A DNA stretch of 64,000 nucleotides from Candidatus Latescibacterota bacterium (GTDB lineage Bacteria > Latescibacterota > UBA2968 > UBA8231). The stretch spans positions 1 through 64,000 of the forward strand of contig JAJEGS010000021.1 in NCBI GenBank assembly GCA_022819745.1, written 5' to 3'. The translations under genes and the position numbers were made by a program. Shown here in pieces: positions 45,953 to 55,041 of this stretch. The notes under the pieces are model-generated. The model was not told the DNA's origin and searched no databases. It worked only from the letters and a program-made list of their open reading frames with translations. Numbering within the stretch: the first letter of the stretch is position 1; each line of letters opens with the position of its first letter.

Positions 45953-46100
45953 AATTCACCTTAGGTTCACGAAAAATCGCGGAGAGGTTGCGCTAGTGCG
46001 CGCAAATGGTGGCTGGATCGCCCGCGTCAGGAGGAATCTGTTCGGTCAACCGATGAGTTGGGGCTATAGATGACCGCGACGGAAGGTGCGGGGAAGCCTT

Positions 46101-46907
46101 TCACACGGCTACCAACTCTGGGTAGTCCGGCCCTTGGAGAACTTCGCCGACGCCCACGGTTTCGACGTTGCCCATGCGCTCGTTCCAATTGTCGCCCAAG
46201 CGACGGGTGTAGCCGGGCATGAGGTGCATGATGTAGCTGCGGCGTGGGTTGTCGGTTTTGTTGCCGTACGAGCCGTGGAAGGTGCGGCAGTGGTGGAAGT
46301 GGCAGTGTCCGGCTTTGACCTCGCAGGGTACCGGAGTGAGGTCGGCTCCGTCGGGGATCCCCTCCTGTTGCAGCAGCCAATGCGGGTCGTCAACCACGGC
46401 GTCTTCGCGGTTATAGCGCATCGGCCATTGATGGCTGCCTGGGATGACGTGCATGCAGCCGTTATCGACGGTGGCGTCGTCTAGGGCGATCCAGCAGGTG
46501 CCCATATCGGCTGGGCCAACGTGATTCCAAAAGGTGTAGTCTTGGTGCCAGGCCAAGGCGGTTTCCGCGTCGTAGGCTGGCTTGTAGATCATTTGGTCTT
46601 CCCACACGCGCACCGGGCCGGACATGAGTTGGTGTGCCAGAGCGCTGATAGTCGAGTTGTCGATGAGGGCGGCAAAGGTCGGGTCGCGGCGGAAGATGTT
46701 GACTACCTTAACCGAGGGTAGCTGGCCCTTGGCGCGGGACTGCTCGACGGTTTCTCCCATCAGGTGTTTGGGGAAGGGGATGCGGCCGTGGAGAATGTCG
46801 TCGATGCGTTCCTTGAGCGCGCTGATCTGCTCGTCGGATAAGACGCGCGGGCCGGATAGGTAGCCTTGGGTTTTGTAGTGTTCGATTTGGGCGTCGGTGA
46901 ATGGCAT
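46101..46907 (-). CDS. PhyH family dioxygenase 5
   Basis: A 268-residue oxygenase: HQD in ALAWHQDYTFW and distal His in HCRTFHGSYGNKTDNPRRSY, with the Arg pair after it. YKTQGYLSGPRVLSDEQISALK is the usual start; CMHVIPGSHQW carries the PGSH strand. It begins two bases after the stop of a small ribbon-helix-helix gene, so both are on one transcript controlled by the operator at 47195-47219. Confidence 0.9.
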   Translation of the reverse strand: MPFTDAQIEHYKTQGYLSGPRVLSDEQISALKERIDDILHGRIPFPKHLMGETVEQSRAKGQLPSVKVVNIFRRDPTFAALIDNSTISALAHQLMSGPVRVWEDQMIYKPAYDAETALAWHQDYTFWNHVGPADMGTCWIALDDATVDNGCMHVIPGSHQWPMRYNREDAVVDDPHWLLQQEGIPDGADLTPVPCEVKAGHCHFHHCRTFHGSYGNKTDNPRRSYIMHLMPGYTRRLGDNWNERMGNVETVGVGEVLQGPDYPELVAV

Positions 46908-46909
46908 GG

Positions 46910-47179
46910 CTACTTCGTCGTTTGCTGCGCTTGAGGTCCCGAGCGGTCGCGCTCGAAATCAGCATCGTTGCCGACGTTGGGAATGGCGAGCAGATGGTCG
47001 ATGAATGACTCGCACTTGTCTTGGGATCTGTCGCGCTGCGGAGTGGTATGCGGCTCCTTGGCAACCTTTTCAGCCGCATCCAATGCCTTGGAGATTGCTG
47101 ATTCCGCCGTGTCCTCTAGGGGGTCTGCCCACCTCTTGAGGCGTTGCATTGTCTCCGCCGACACTCTGATTGTAGGCAT
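46910..47179 (-). CDS. Ribbon-helix-helix small protein (antitoxin-like)
   Basis: An 89-residue protein. MPTIRVSAETMQRLKRWADPLEDTAESAISKALDAAEK gives the strand-helix-helix of a ribbon-helix-helix regulator; the remainder is polar and unstructured-looking. AGGAGGAAAC precedes the ATG. No toxin follows; the next gene is PhyH 5. It likely binds the perfect 7-bp inverted repeat 16 bases upstream of its start. Confidence 0.78.
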   Translation of the reverse strand: MPTIRVSAETMQRLKRWADPLEDTAESAISKALDAAEKVAKEPHTTPQRDRSQDKCESFIDHLLAIPNVGNDADFERDRSGPQAQQTTK

Positions 47180-47194
47180 TGTTTCCTCCTCAAC

Positions 47195-47219
47195 TTGTTA
47201 CCTTGAAACAACGTAACAA
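47195..47219. promoter_or_regulatory. Inverted-repeat operator upstream of the RHH-PhyH operon
   Basis: TTGTTAC at 47195-47201 and GTAACAA at 47213-47219 form perfect 7-bp arms with an 11-base spacer, just before the ribosome site of the RHH gene. Autorepression by that protein is the natural reading. The rest of 47220-47382 shows no gene. Confidence 0.5.
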
Positions 47220-47382
47220 CGACCCCACGGACGGTCAATACTCATAGATTCCCCTGCGAGTTCCTCGTCGTCCACGAAGTTTTGTATTACTTTCCGAAGG
47301 CCTTCCGCTCGCTCTTTCGGCTGTCGAAGAGGACTGTAGCCGAAGGCTCATAACTCTCCACAAAATCGAGGGAACCTTAGCT

Positions 47383-48645
47383 ATGCCCGAATCGAATTCA
47401 CAGACGGTACTGATTCGCCCGGGACTGCTCGCCGACGGCCTCGGCGGCAGTGCCAAGGCCGGGCAGGCGGTATTCGTACGAGATGGCGCGATCGCCGCAG
47501 TCGGACCATTGGCACAGGTGGAGCAGCAGACGCCTCCCGATACCTCGACCGTCGATCTCGACGGCTGCTGCCTGACGCCCGGTCTCATCGATGGCCACAC
47601 TCACCTCAGTCTGCCGGGAGACGGCCGCCGCTACGACCTGACCTTCCTCGAAAGCGACGAGACCATGGTGCTCATCGGGGCCATGAACATGCGCAAGCAC
47701 CTGCGCGCCGGTATCACTACCCTGTGCGAACACGGTGCCCGCAACAAGGTTGGGTTTATCCTCAAGGAAGGGCTGAAACGCGGATACATCCCCGGGCCGC
47801 GGCTGCTCGTCAGCGGTCGCCCGATCACCTGCACGGGGGGCCACTTCCACATGTGCAACGAGATCGCCGATGGAGAGGAAGAGATCCGCCGCTCAGTGCG
47901 TCGGCTCGTGCACGAGGGGGCCGACTACATCAAGGTAATGGCCTCCGGTGGCGGGACGACCGGCACGATTCCGGGGTTGGCCTCCTATTCGACTGAGGAA
48001 CTGCAGGCCCTAGTGGGCGAGGCGCGCCAGTTTCACCGTCTTACTGTCGCCCATTGCCGCGCCACGCAGTCGATGGTGCGGGCCGTTGAGGCTGGCATCG
48101 ACCTGATCGAGCACGTCGAGTTCCTCGAATCGGACCACGTGATGCGCTTCGATCCGAAAGTAGCCGAGATGTTGGCCGAATCCGGCATCTGGCTGAGCCC
48201 CACATTGCAGGCGTGGACCAACTACCCGGAGATGGTGCGCCTGCGCAAGCTGCGCGACGAGGGAGCTATGGGTGCCAAAGAGGAGGCAGCGCTCACCCAT
48301 CTCGAACAACGAGCGGAGAAGCGGCTGGACGTGATGCGGCAGATGCTCGACTACTGCCTGAAGGAGCGCGTGGTGCCCGGCACGGACTCAGGAGTGGGCA
48401 GCCTCGAATTCGGCCACTTAGACTACGACCTGCAGCTACTGGTTGAATGCGGCTTCACCCCGGCCGAAGCCCTCGTCGCGGCGACCCGGGTCTCGGCCGA
48501 AGCGGCTGGTATTGCCGACGAGGTGGGGACCATCGAGGTCGGCAAAGCTGCGGACCTTGCCGCCTTTGGGGGCGATCCGACGGTAGATGTGGCCGCTTTC
48601 AGCGACGTCAGGGCGGTTTTTCAGGCCGGGGTGCGCGTTCGATAG
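47383..48645 (+). CDS. Amidohydrolase / prolidase-like metallohydrolase
   Basis: A 420-residue amidohydrolase: GLIDGHTHLSLPGDG (HxH), ADYIKVMASGG (carboxylated Lys), VAHCRAT and LIEHVEF (two His), and VPGTDSGVG (Asp) complete the binuclear metal site. PGPRLLVSGRPITCTGGHFHMCNEIADG is typical of the imidazolonepropionase/Xaa-Pro dipeptidase group. It starts the three-gene unit with the aminotransferase (15 bases) and racemase (no gap), which points to hydrolysis of an N-acyl or peptide-like compound. Confidence 0.92.
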   Translation: MPESNSQTVLIRPGLLADGLGGSAKAGQAVFVRDGAIAAVGPLAQVEQQTPPDTSTVDLDGCCLTPGLIDGHTHLSLPGDGRRYDLTFLESDETMVLIGAMNMRKHLRAGITTLCEHGARNKVGFILKEGLKRGYIPGPRLLVSGRPITCTGGHFHMCNEIADGEEEIRRSVRRLVHEGADYIKVMASGGGTTGTIPGLASYSTEELQALVGEARQFHRLTVAHCRATQSMVRAVEAGIDLIEHVEFLESDHVMRFDPKVAEMLAESGIWLSPTLQAWTNYPEMVRLRKLRDEGAMGAKEEAALTHLEQRAEKRLDVMRQMLDYCLKERVVPGTDSGVGSLEFGHLDYDLQLLVECGFTPAEALVAATRVSAEAAGIADEVGTIEVGKAADLAAFGGDPTVDVAAFSDVRAVFQAGVRVR

Positions 48646-48659
48646 GGAGGGACAGGCGA

Positions 48660-49799
48660 ATGGATGTCGCTGAGATTCGAGAGCAGATCCCGGGCCTGCG
48701 GTTCGGCGTCTATCTCAATACCGGCGGGGTCGGCCAAGCACCCGCCAGCGTGAGTCAGGCGATCACCGCTGGCTACCGGCAGATGACCGATGGCGGTCTG
48801 AGTCCCATCGACTGGTATGAAGCGATGAGCAAAGCCGCCTCTGAGATCCCTGCGAAGATCGCCGACTTTTTCGGGGCCGACTCGACGGAGGTCGCCTTGA
48901 CCATGAGCACCGGCGACGGCTTTGGCATGGTGTTGGGGGGGCTGCGCTGGGAACCGGGTGACGAGGTGTTGATCACCAGCGAAGAGCATCCGGTACCACT
49001 TCAGGCCGTTCAAGGGCTGGCCGACCGGGAGGGGGCCGTCATCAAGGAGGTCGAGTTGGATCACGACAAGGACGTGATCTTAGAACGAGTGGAACAGGCC
49101 ATCACGCCGCGCACCCGACTGATCTGCTTCAGTCACGTCACCACCGATTCGGGTACCCTGCTGCCAGCTAAGGAGATCTGCGCCTTGGCTCGGGCCCGCG
49201 GAATCCTCACGCTGTGGGACGGCTGTCAGGCGGTGGGTCAGTTGCCGGTGGACCTCCATGGCATGGGCTGCGACTTCTACGCTACCAACTGCTACAAGTG
49301 GCTGCTGGCACCAATCGGCACGGGGTTCCTCTACGTCCGCGGAGATGCGCAGCAGACTCTCAAGCCGTTGCGGCGTCCGCACGATCCCTCCGCCTCAGCG
49401 CGACAGTACGAGATGGGGAGTCCGGCGAGCGTGCTCTACTCGGGAGTCGGTGCCAGCCTCGACTTCCTGACCCGCATTGGCGGGCCTCGGGCCATCGCCG
49501 CGGAGGCGAGCCGCAAGGCGGAGGAGTTGTGGGCGCGTCTCGACGCCATTCCCGGTGTGCAGGTCGTCAGCTCACGCCGCCCCGAGACCCGAAGCGGCAT
49601 CGTCACATTCGCCATCGCAGGGATGGAGGGCGACGAGGTCTCCACGGCCCTCAGGCAGCGTTGGCAGATCGTCCAACGGGGCACGTACATGACCGATCCG
49701 ACCGGCGTGCGGATCTCGGTGGCCTTCTACACCAGCGACGCAGAGTTGGACACACTGGTCGAAGCGGTAACGACGCTGGCCGGAAAGGCGAAGCGCTAG
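48660..49799 (+). CDS. Class V aminotransferase family protein
   Basis: A 379-residue PLP enzyme of the cysteine desulfurase/isopenicillin-N epimerase group. The Schiff-base Lys is in ATNCYKWLLAPIGTGFLYV; the PLP-phosphate Asp/Gln pair is in LTLWDGCQAVGQLPVDL, and LNTGGVGQAPASV opens the fold. No active-site Cys for desulfuration follows at the usual distance, so an epimerase or lyase role is as likely. I chose ATG 48660; the frame upstream reads the amidohydrolase out of frame. Confidence 0.9.
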   Translation: MDVAEIREQIPGLRFGVYLNTGGVGQAPASVSQAITAGYRQMTDGGLSPIDWYEAMSKAASEIPAKIADFFGADSTEVALTMSTGDGFGMVLGGLRWEPGDEVLITSEEHPVPLQAVQGLADREGAVIKEVELDHDKDVILERVEQAITPRTRLICFSHVTTDSGTLLPAKEICALARARGILTLWDGCQAVGQLPVDLHGMGCDFYATNCYKWLLAPIGTGFLYVRGDAQQTLKPLRRPHDPSASARQYEMGSPASVLYSGVGASLDFLTRIGGPRAIAAEASRKAEELWARLDAIPGVQVVSSRRPETRSGIVTFAIAGMEGDEVSTALRQRWQIVQRGTYMTDPTGVRISVAFYTSDAELDTLVEAVTTLAGKAKR

Positions 49800-50912
49800 A
49801 TGCGAATCGACAGACTTGACGTGTACTATGTGGTGATGCCGCTCATCTATCCCTGGCGCACGGCGTATGGGGAAGACGCCGACATCCACTCAGTGCTCGT
49901 CAAGCTGACCAGCGGTGAGCACGAAGCCTGGTCGGAAAGCACCCCCTTCTTCGCGCCCACCTATCTCAATGAGAGCGCCGGGTCTGCGTTCTACCACGTC
50001 TCCGAGGTGATGGGGCCTTGGGTCGTGGGGCGCGAGTACGACACGGCCGCGGAGCTAAACCAGCGGCTGGCGATTTTCAAGGGCAACAGCTTCGCCAAGG
50101 CGGCCGTGGAGATCGGCTGGTGGACGCTGCAGAGCCGCATCACCGGGACCCCCCTGCACCGGCTTCTCGGCGGCCAAACCCGCGACGTGGCGGCCGGCGC
50201 TGACTTCGGCATCCAGGACTCCTACGACATGCTCCTCGGGAACATCCAGCAAGCCGTCGATGCCGGATTCCCGCGCATCAAGCTGAAAGCGGCCCCGGGC
50301 TGGGACCTAAAAATGCTGCAAATCGTCACCAGCACCTTCCCCGACACTACCTTCCACATCGACTGCAATTCCGGGTACACCCTCGACGACCTGCCGTTTT
50401 TCAAGGCCATCGACGGTATGGGCCTCGCCTTCATCGAGCAGCCACTTGCGTATAACGACTTGCTTGATCACGCCGAGCTCGCCAGACAGATCGGTACGCC
50501 CATCTGTCTCGACGAGAGCATCGTCGATCCGCGCACCGCCGAGCAGGCGCTGCGCATCGGTGCTTGTCGCTACATCAACATCAAGCCGGGCAGGATCGGC
50601 GGCTTGACCAATGCCCTTGCCGTGCACGATATGGCTAGGGACGCCGGCGTGCCGGTGTGGGTCGGGGGCATGCTCGAAAGTGCTCTGGGGGGATCGATCT
50701 GCGTGGAACTGGCGACGCTGGAGAACTTCACCTATCCGGGCGACCTGTTCCCCTCCTCCCGCTTCTACCGCCGCGACCTGTCGCAACCGCCCACGGAGCT
50801 CGCCGAGGGCTGCGTCTTCAAGCCCTCGACCGGCGATCTGCCGACGCCGGATGCCGAACTGCTGGCGGCGCAGACCTTGCGCTGGAAGACGGTCACGCCG
50901 GACTCATCCTGA
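49800..50912 (+). CDS. Enolase-superfamily racemase (OSBS/N-acylamino acid racemase type)
   Basis: A 370-residue member of the MLE subgroup: the catalytic RIKLKAAPGWDLK (KxK), the metal ligands Asp in HIDCNSGYTLDD, Glu in FIEQPLAYNDL and Asp in ICLDESIVDPRTA, and the second catalytic Lys in INIKPGRIGG. FIEQPL-x-x-x-D-L-x-DHAELA and the KPGRIGG pattern fit o-succinylbenzoate synthase/N-succinylamino acid racemases. With an amidohydrolase and PLP enzyme in the same operon, N-acylamino acid turnover is the better guess than menaquinone synthesis. Confidence 0.92.
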   Translation: MRIDRLDVYYVVMPLIYPWRTAYGEDADIHSVLVKLTSGEHEAWSESTPFFAPTYLNESAGSAFYHVSEVMGPWVVGREYDTAAELNQRLAIFKGNSFAKAAVEIGWWTLQSRITGTPLHRLLGGQTRDVAAGADFGIQDSYDMLLGNIQQAVDAGFPRIKLKAAPGWDLKMLQIVTSTFPDTTFHIDCNSGYTLDDLPFFKAIDGMGLAFIEQPLAYNDLLDHAELARQIGTPICLDESIVDPRTAEQALRIGACRYINIKPGRIGGLTNALAVHDMARDAGVPVWVGGMLESALGGSICVELATLENFTYPGDLFPSSRFYRRDLSQPPTELAEGCVFKPSTGDLPTPDAELLAAQTLRWKTVTPDSS

Positions 50913-50927
50913 TTCGCTGGTTTGTAA

Positions 50928-52445
50928 TTAGGTCGCCAGCGGCGCTCCGCCGGGTATGGCAATAGAGATCGGCGATTTTGCGTACTGGGAGCGGCAGGCG
51001 GTGAAATCGGCGTTGCGGTATTCGCCTAGGTGAATGAATCCCGAGATGCGGTCATCCGCAGCGCGGCCCGCAAACAGGAAGGGGATGGTATCGCCTGGGC
51101 GGCTCACTTGGCTGCGCAGCTTTACCTGATCGCCTTCGATGACGCCAGCGATTTGCTGTTGGGAAAAATCGCTTATGTGGGTGCCGCCAATCCAATGGCC
51201 TTCTTGTTCGAGGAATAGCTGGTGCTGGCTGCTGCTGCTCGAATAGTTGATGGTGAGATCCCAAGAACCGCTGATGTCGGTTGCCGGAGGGGCTAGCTCC
51301 GTCGATTGAGGACTCCGTTGTTCGGATAGAATGCGGTGGATTCGGTCGGCGACCACTTGGTCGTTACCCGGCTGCATCTGGTTGGGCGTGATGCCGATGG
51401 AAGTGCGGCCGTTGGCACCGCCGCTGGCCACGGCAATGCGAGGTTTGTTGCGGGCGAAATCCTCGGCGACTTCTGCGCCGGTAATGTGCAAAACGGCTGG
51501 GTCCCAACTGATGGTGAGGACTGGGGCGCGGTTGGATAGGCCGGTGGGATCGTTGACCTCGGTCGATACGCTGTCGATATCGCGCACTCGCTGGGCGATG
51601 TAGTCGAGATAAGACAGCCAAGTCTGCCATTCGGCGTCGTGATCGCGGCGCACCCACGCTTCCACCGCGGCCAGCATCCCCATGATTTCTTCCTTGCCGA
51701 TTTTATTGTCGCGGCCCGGCCCGTGGTGCGGCGAACTGAATTGCCAAGCCGACTGGAGCAAGGCTTTGTCGCCCAGCACTAAGCCGGCGCACTGGGGCCC
51801 GCACAGGGCTTTGCCGCCGCTATAGGCCACGACAGTGGCACCCCTTTGCAAGTGGACATTGGGAATGGTGAGGTTTTCGGCTGCGGCATCGGCGAGGATA
51901 GGGATTTTGTGCGGCCGGGCCACGTCGGCAATGACCTCTAGGGAAAGCGGCTGGTCGGTGGCAGAGCCAGCCCCCGTGGTTATGTAGATCATGGCGGTGC
52001 GGGGATTGATAGCTTGCTCAAGTTCTTCCCGAGTCTCGACCATGACGATTTCGACGCCGATGCTGCGCAGGGCGTGGTCGTAGGCGTTGCGCGAGTACCG
52101 GGGGATGATGACTTGGGTTTTGTCCAAGCCGGTCAAATCCGGGATGCGGATCAGTTTTTCGGGATTGCCGCCGGTGACGCAAGCTGCGGTGATGTGCTTG
52201 AGGCCAGCGGCGCAGCCCGCCGGAATCAGGCCCCATTCGGCTCCAGTGATTTCAGCCAGTCTTTGGCCGACGGCTTCGGCCAGTTCGTCGTACTGGACGA
52301 AGTAGCCCGAGGCTGCTTCCATGGCCGCCACAACTTCGGGAAGTTCGACGGAGCCGCCGATGATGGTAAAGGTGCCACGGCAGTTGATGATGGGTTCGAC
52401 GCCAATGGCTTGATATATGTTTTGGTCGCTGGTGTCCAATGTCAT
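50928..52445 (-). CDS. SelA-like PLP enzyme fused to a C-terminal beta-barrel domain
   Basis: A 505-residue protein. Residues 1-380 resemble the DgaE/SelA-like PLP group: IGVEPIINCRGTFTIIGGS, AGCAAGLKHITAACVTGG, TAMIYITTGAGS, and VVAYSGGKALCGPQCAGLVLG with the Schiff-base Lys. Residues ~395-490 form a separate beta-sandwich/lipocalin-like domain (SGSWDLTINYSSSSSQHQLFLEQ, GRAADDRISGFIHLGEYRNADFTA). The family includes D-glucosaminate-6-P dehydratase-like and selenocysteine-synthase-like enzymes; with no selenium genes here, an amino-sugar or amino-acid lyase is more likely. The fused barrel is unusual. Confidence 0.85.
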   Translation of the reverse strand: MTLDTSDQNIYQAIGVEPIINCRGTFTIIGGSVELPEVVAAMEAASGYFVQYDELAEAVGQRLAEITGAEWGLIPAGCAAGLKHITAACVTGGNPEKLIRIPDLTGLDKTQVIIPRYSRNAYDHALRSIGVEIVMVETREELEQAINPRTAMIYITTGAGSATDQPLSLEVIADVARPHKIPILADAAAENLTIPNVHLQRGATVVAYSGGKALCGPQCAGLVLGDKALLQSAWQFSSPHHGPGRDNKIGKEEIMGMLAAVEAWVRRDHDAEWQTWLSYLDYIAQRVRDIDSVSTEVNDPTGLSNRAPVLTISWDPAVLHITGAEVAEDFARNKPRIAVASGGANGRTSIGITPNQMQPGNDQVVADRIHRILSEQRSPQSTELAPPATDISGSWDLTINYSSSSSQHQLFLEQEGHWIGGTHISDFSQQQIAGVIEGDQVKLRSQVSRPGDTIPFLFAGRAADDRISGFIHLGEYRNADFTACRSQYAKSPISIAIPGGAPLAT

Positions 52446-52488
52446 GCGGGTCTCCCTTGTGGATTGTGGATGAACGAACTTGTAAAGG

Positions 52489-53328
52489 TTAGGTCAGTCC
52501 CCATATACGGGCGGCTGTACCGCCTAGCATCTGGTCTTTTTCGCGTGGGCTGAGAAAGTCGAAACCCTCCTGCACTAGGCGCAACTCTTCGGCTAGGGTC
52601 GGCCAGTTGTGCTTGGTACGGTGGTGCCCCGGATAACCAGTGCCCCACAGCATGCGCTCGGCCCCAAAGGCGTGGTGCAGACGCTGGATGAAGGGATGCA
52701 CATCGGCGTAGGGGAAATTTTCCCGCGAGCGGCCGTGGACATCCGAGATTTTTACGGCCACATTGTCGAAGTTTGCTAGTTCGACAATGGGCTGAAAAGC
52801 CTCGGCTGGCTCGTCGAGGTTGGGATAGCCCATGTGGTCCAACAGCAGGGGCATCTGCGGATGGCGGCGGGCGATTTCAGCTACTTGATCGGCGAAGGCG
52901 GCGTTGAGGTGGAACTGGATGACAGCGCCCATTGCGGCTAGGACTTCCCACAGGGGACGGTTCTGGGGCGTGGTCAGGACTTTTTCGTCTGGGTAGTACA
53001 TGGGGTGGAAGCGAAAACCGACTAAGCTGCGTTCCTCCATCCAATAGCGCGCCTGATCGGCATTGTCTGGATTTTGCGGGTCGAGCATTCCGTGGCCGAT
53101 AAAGCGGTCGGGGAAGCGCGCCTGCGAATCGGCGATATAGCCGTTGTCCCAAGTGGACCAGCTAGTCTGCACCAAGACGCTGCGGTCAACGCCGTTTTGG
53201 TCCATGTCCTCGATTAGCTCGTCCGCGGTGGCGGGTTCGTCCGGCTCGGAGGTCCAGTTCGGGGCGGTAGGTCCGATGGGATATTTTTCGGACATTTCCC
53301 AGATGTGGACGTGGGTGTCGACGATCAT
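52489..53328 (-). CDS. Amidohydrolase-2 family metal-dependent hydrolase
   Basis: A 279-residue TIM-barrel hydrolase: VDTHVHIWE (HxH), VIQFHLNAAF (His), LLLDHMGYPN (His) and LWGTGYPGHH, where the expected metal-site Asp of this family is replaced by Gly-Thr-Gly (usually GSD/GTDYP). Relatives hydrolyse lactones such as 2-pyrone-4,6-dicarboxylate or fuconolactone. It is 43 bases upstream of the SelA-like gene on the same strand. Confidence 0.88.
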   Translation of the reverse strand: MIVDTHVHIWEMSEKYPIGPTAPNWTSEPDEPATADELIEDMDQNGVDRSVLVQTSWSTWDNGYIADSQARFPDRFIGHGMLDPQNPDNADQARYWMEERSLVGFRFHPMYYPDEKVLTTPQNRPLWEVLAAMGAVIQFHLNAAFADQVAEIARRHPQMPLLLDHMGYPNLDEPAEAFQPIVELANFDNVAVKISDVHGRSRENFPYADVHPFIQRLHHAFGAERMLWGTGYPGHHRTKHNWPTLAEELRLVQEGFDFLSPREKDQMLGGTAARIWGLT

Positions 53329-53401
53329 GGACGGTTCCTTTTAGGTTAGTCGAAATTCGTGCAGGCCTAGTCGAGATTGGATTGAGCAGGTAGAAAAATT
53401 C

Positions 53402-53971
53402 CTAGCGCCCGACCATATCGACGAAATAGCGATGTAGGCTCAAATCGCTGGTCAGTTCGGGATGGAACGAGGCGACGAGCACTTGGCCTTGGCGCGCCAC
53501 GACCACATCGTCGCCGCAGGTCGCCAGCGCCGCGACTTCGTCGCCCAACCGCGCGATGCGGGGTGCGCGGATGAAGATCATCGGCAGTGATCGCGGTTGC
53601 CCATCTGCCGCCCAGACGCCCGTTCCCTCGAAGCTATCGACTTGGCGGCCATAGCTGTTGCGCTCGACGTCGATGTCGATCAGGCCGAGGGACTTCTGCG
53701 GCGGGTTGGAGACGCTTTTGGCCAATAGGATCATTCCGGCGCAGGTGCCGAAGATGGGGTTGCCGGCCGCGGCGAAGTCCCGCAGCGGTGCCCAGAATTC
53801 CCAAGAGTCCATGAGCTTAATTAGCGTCGTGCTCTCGCCGCCGGGGAAGATTAGGCCGTCAATAGTGGACAATTGCTCCGGTTTTTTGACCACGCGGGAT
53901 TCGACGGCCAATGCGTCGAGCATCTTGCCGTGGGCCGCGTAGTCGCCCTGCAATCCCAAAATTCCAATCAT
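53402..53971 (-). CDS. pdxT: Pyridoxal 5'-phosphate synthase, glutaminase subunit
   Basis: A 189-residue class I glutaminase. It starts MIGILGLQGDYAAHGKML, carries LIFPGGESTTLIKLM (the oxyanion/GGESTT motif) and the nucleophile Cys in PIFGTCAGMILLAK, and ends with the catalytic HPE in VLVASFHPELTSDLSLHR. It produces ammonia for PdxS. Length and all motifs are complete. It follows pdxS, with a strong hairpin in the 68-base gap. Confidence 0.97.
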   Translation of the reverse strand: MIGILGLQGDYAAHGKMLDALAVESRVVKKPEQLSTIDGLIFPGGESTTLIKLMDSWEFWAPLRDFAAAGNPIFGTCAGMILLAKSVSNPPQKSLGLIDIDVERNSYGRQVDSFEGTGVWAADGQPRSLPMIFIRAPRIARLGDEVAALATCGDDVVVARQGQVLVASFHPELTSDLSLHRYFVDMVGR

Positions 53972-53981
53972 ATCACAAGAT

Positions 53982-54013
53982 TGCCCCGTCCCTGACAGAG
54001 CAGAGACGGGGCA
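53982..54013. promoter_or_regulatory. Hairpin between pdxS and pdxT
   Basis: TGCCCCGTC at 53982-53990 pairs perfectly with GACGGGGCA at 54005-54013 around a 14-base loop. On the transcribed strand no T-run follows, so it is more likely an mRNA-stabilising or partial-attenuation stem that sets the PdxS:PdxT ratio than a full terminator. Confidence 0.6.
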
Positions 54014-54039
54014 TTTTCCGTTTGCATCTGTGCGGCGTC

Positions 54040-54939
54040 CTACCAGCCGCGGGTTTGTAGTTTGTCCTTCTCTTCGAGGGTGTTGATGTTGATGCCGACC
54101 ATGGCCTCGCCGAGGTTTTCAGAGGCGCGGATCAGGACCTCTGGATCGTCGTAGTGCGTGGTAGCTTCGACGATGGCTTTGGCGCGATTGGCCGGGTCAC
54201 CCGACTTAAAGATCCCAGAACCGACGAAAATGGCTTCCGCGCCGAGTTGCATCATCAGCGAGGCATCGGCTGGCGTGGCGACGCCGCCGGCGGCAAAATT
54301 GGGCACTGGCAACTTGCCGTGCTCGGCGACCCAGCGGACCAGTTCATACGGTGCGCCTAGGTCTTTGGCTGCGGTCATTAGCTGCTCGGGACGCAGAATC
54401 GTCAGCCGGCGAATCTCGTCGGTGACCGAGCGCATGTGGCGCACGGCCTCGACGATGTTGCCCGAGCCAGCCTCGCCCTTGGTGCGGATCATGGCCGCGC
54501 CTTCGCCAATCCGCCGCAGGGCTTCGCCGAGGTTGCGGCAGCCGCAGACGAAAGGCACCTCAAAGGCGAACTTATCGACGTGATAGTGCTCGTCGGCCGG
54601 GGTCAGGACCTCGCTTTCGTCGACGTAGTCGATCCCGAGGGCTTGGAGCATCTGCGCTTCGGCGAAGTGGCCAATGCGGCATTTGGCCATGACCGGAATG
54701 GAGGTCGCCTCCATGATCTGGCGCAGCTTTTCTATGCTCGACATGCGCGACACCCCGCCTTCGGCGCGGATGTCAGCGGGCACTCTTTCCAGTGCCATGA
54801 CCGAGGCTGCCCCGGCGTCTTCGGCGATCTTGGCTTGGTCGGCAGTGACGACGTCCATGATGACGCCGCCCTTGAGCATTTCGGCGAGGCCGGTCTTGAG
54901 GCGAAGAGTGCCAGTCTGGCCATTTTGTATCTCGCTCAT
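54040..54939 (-). CDS. pdxS: Pyridoxal 5'-phosphate synthase, synthase subunit
   Basis: A 299-residue PdxS/SNZ protein: [28 protein letters not shown] contains the Schiff-base Asp/Lys region, [20 protein letters not shown] is the phosphate-binding loop, and [16 protein letters not shown] and [19 protein letters not shown] are family signatures. It makes PLP from ribose-5-P, glyceraldehyde-3-P and ammonia. The ATG at 54939 follows AAAGGAGATTG; longer frames are rejected. The several PLP enzymes nearby fit a local need for the cofactor. Confidence 0.97.
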   Translation of the reverse strand: MSEIQNGQTGTLRLKTGLAEMLKGGVIMDVVTADQAKIAEDAGAASVMALERVPADIRAEGGVSRMSSIEKLRQIMEATSIPVMAKCRIGHFAEAQMLQALGIDYVDESEVLTPADEHYHVDKFAFEVPFVCGCRNLGEALRRIGEGAAMIRTKGEAGSGNIVEAVRHMRSVTDEIRRLTILRPEQLMTAAKDLGAPYELVRWVAEHGKLPVPNFAAGGVATPADASLMMQLGAEAIFVGSGIFKSGDPANRAKAIVEATTHYDDPEVLIRASENLGEAMVGININTLEEKDKLQTRGW

Positions 54940-55041
54940 AGCGCAATCTCCTTTAGAGCAGTTCCCTAAAAACATATTCCAAAAAGAACATCCGCGCAAA
55001 ATTCACCGCGCTATCGGCGTGAACGTTGCGCTTGGAAAGAA

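Noticed and set aside
45960..46070. A short plus-strand frame ending FTKNRGEVALVRANGGWIA, then a Trp-Gly-Tyr-Arg tail
   Set aside because: It looks partly coding but has no start or ribosome site and no family I recognise; too weak to list as a gene.
48447..48659. A 71-residue N-terminal extension of the class V aminotransferase
   Set aside because: It is the amidohydrolase gene read out of frame; a normal start lies at 48660.
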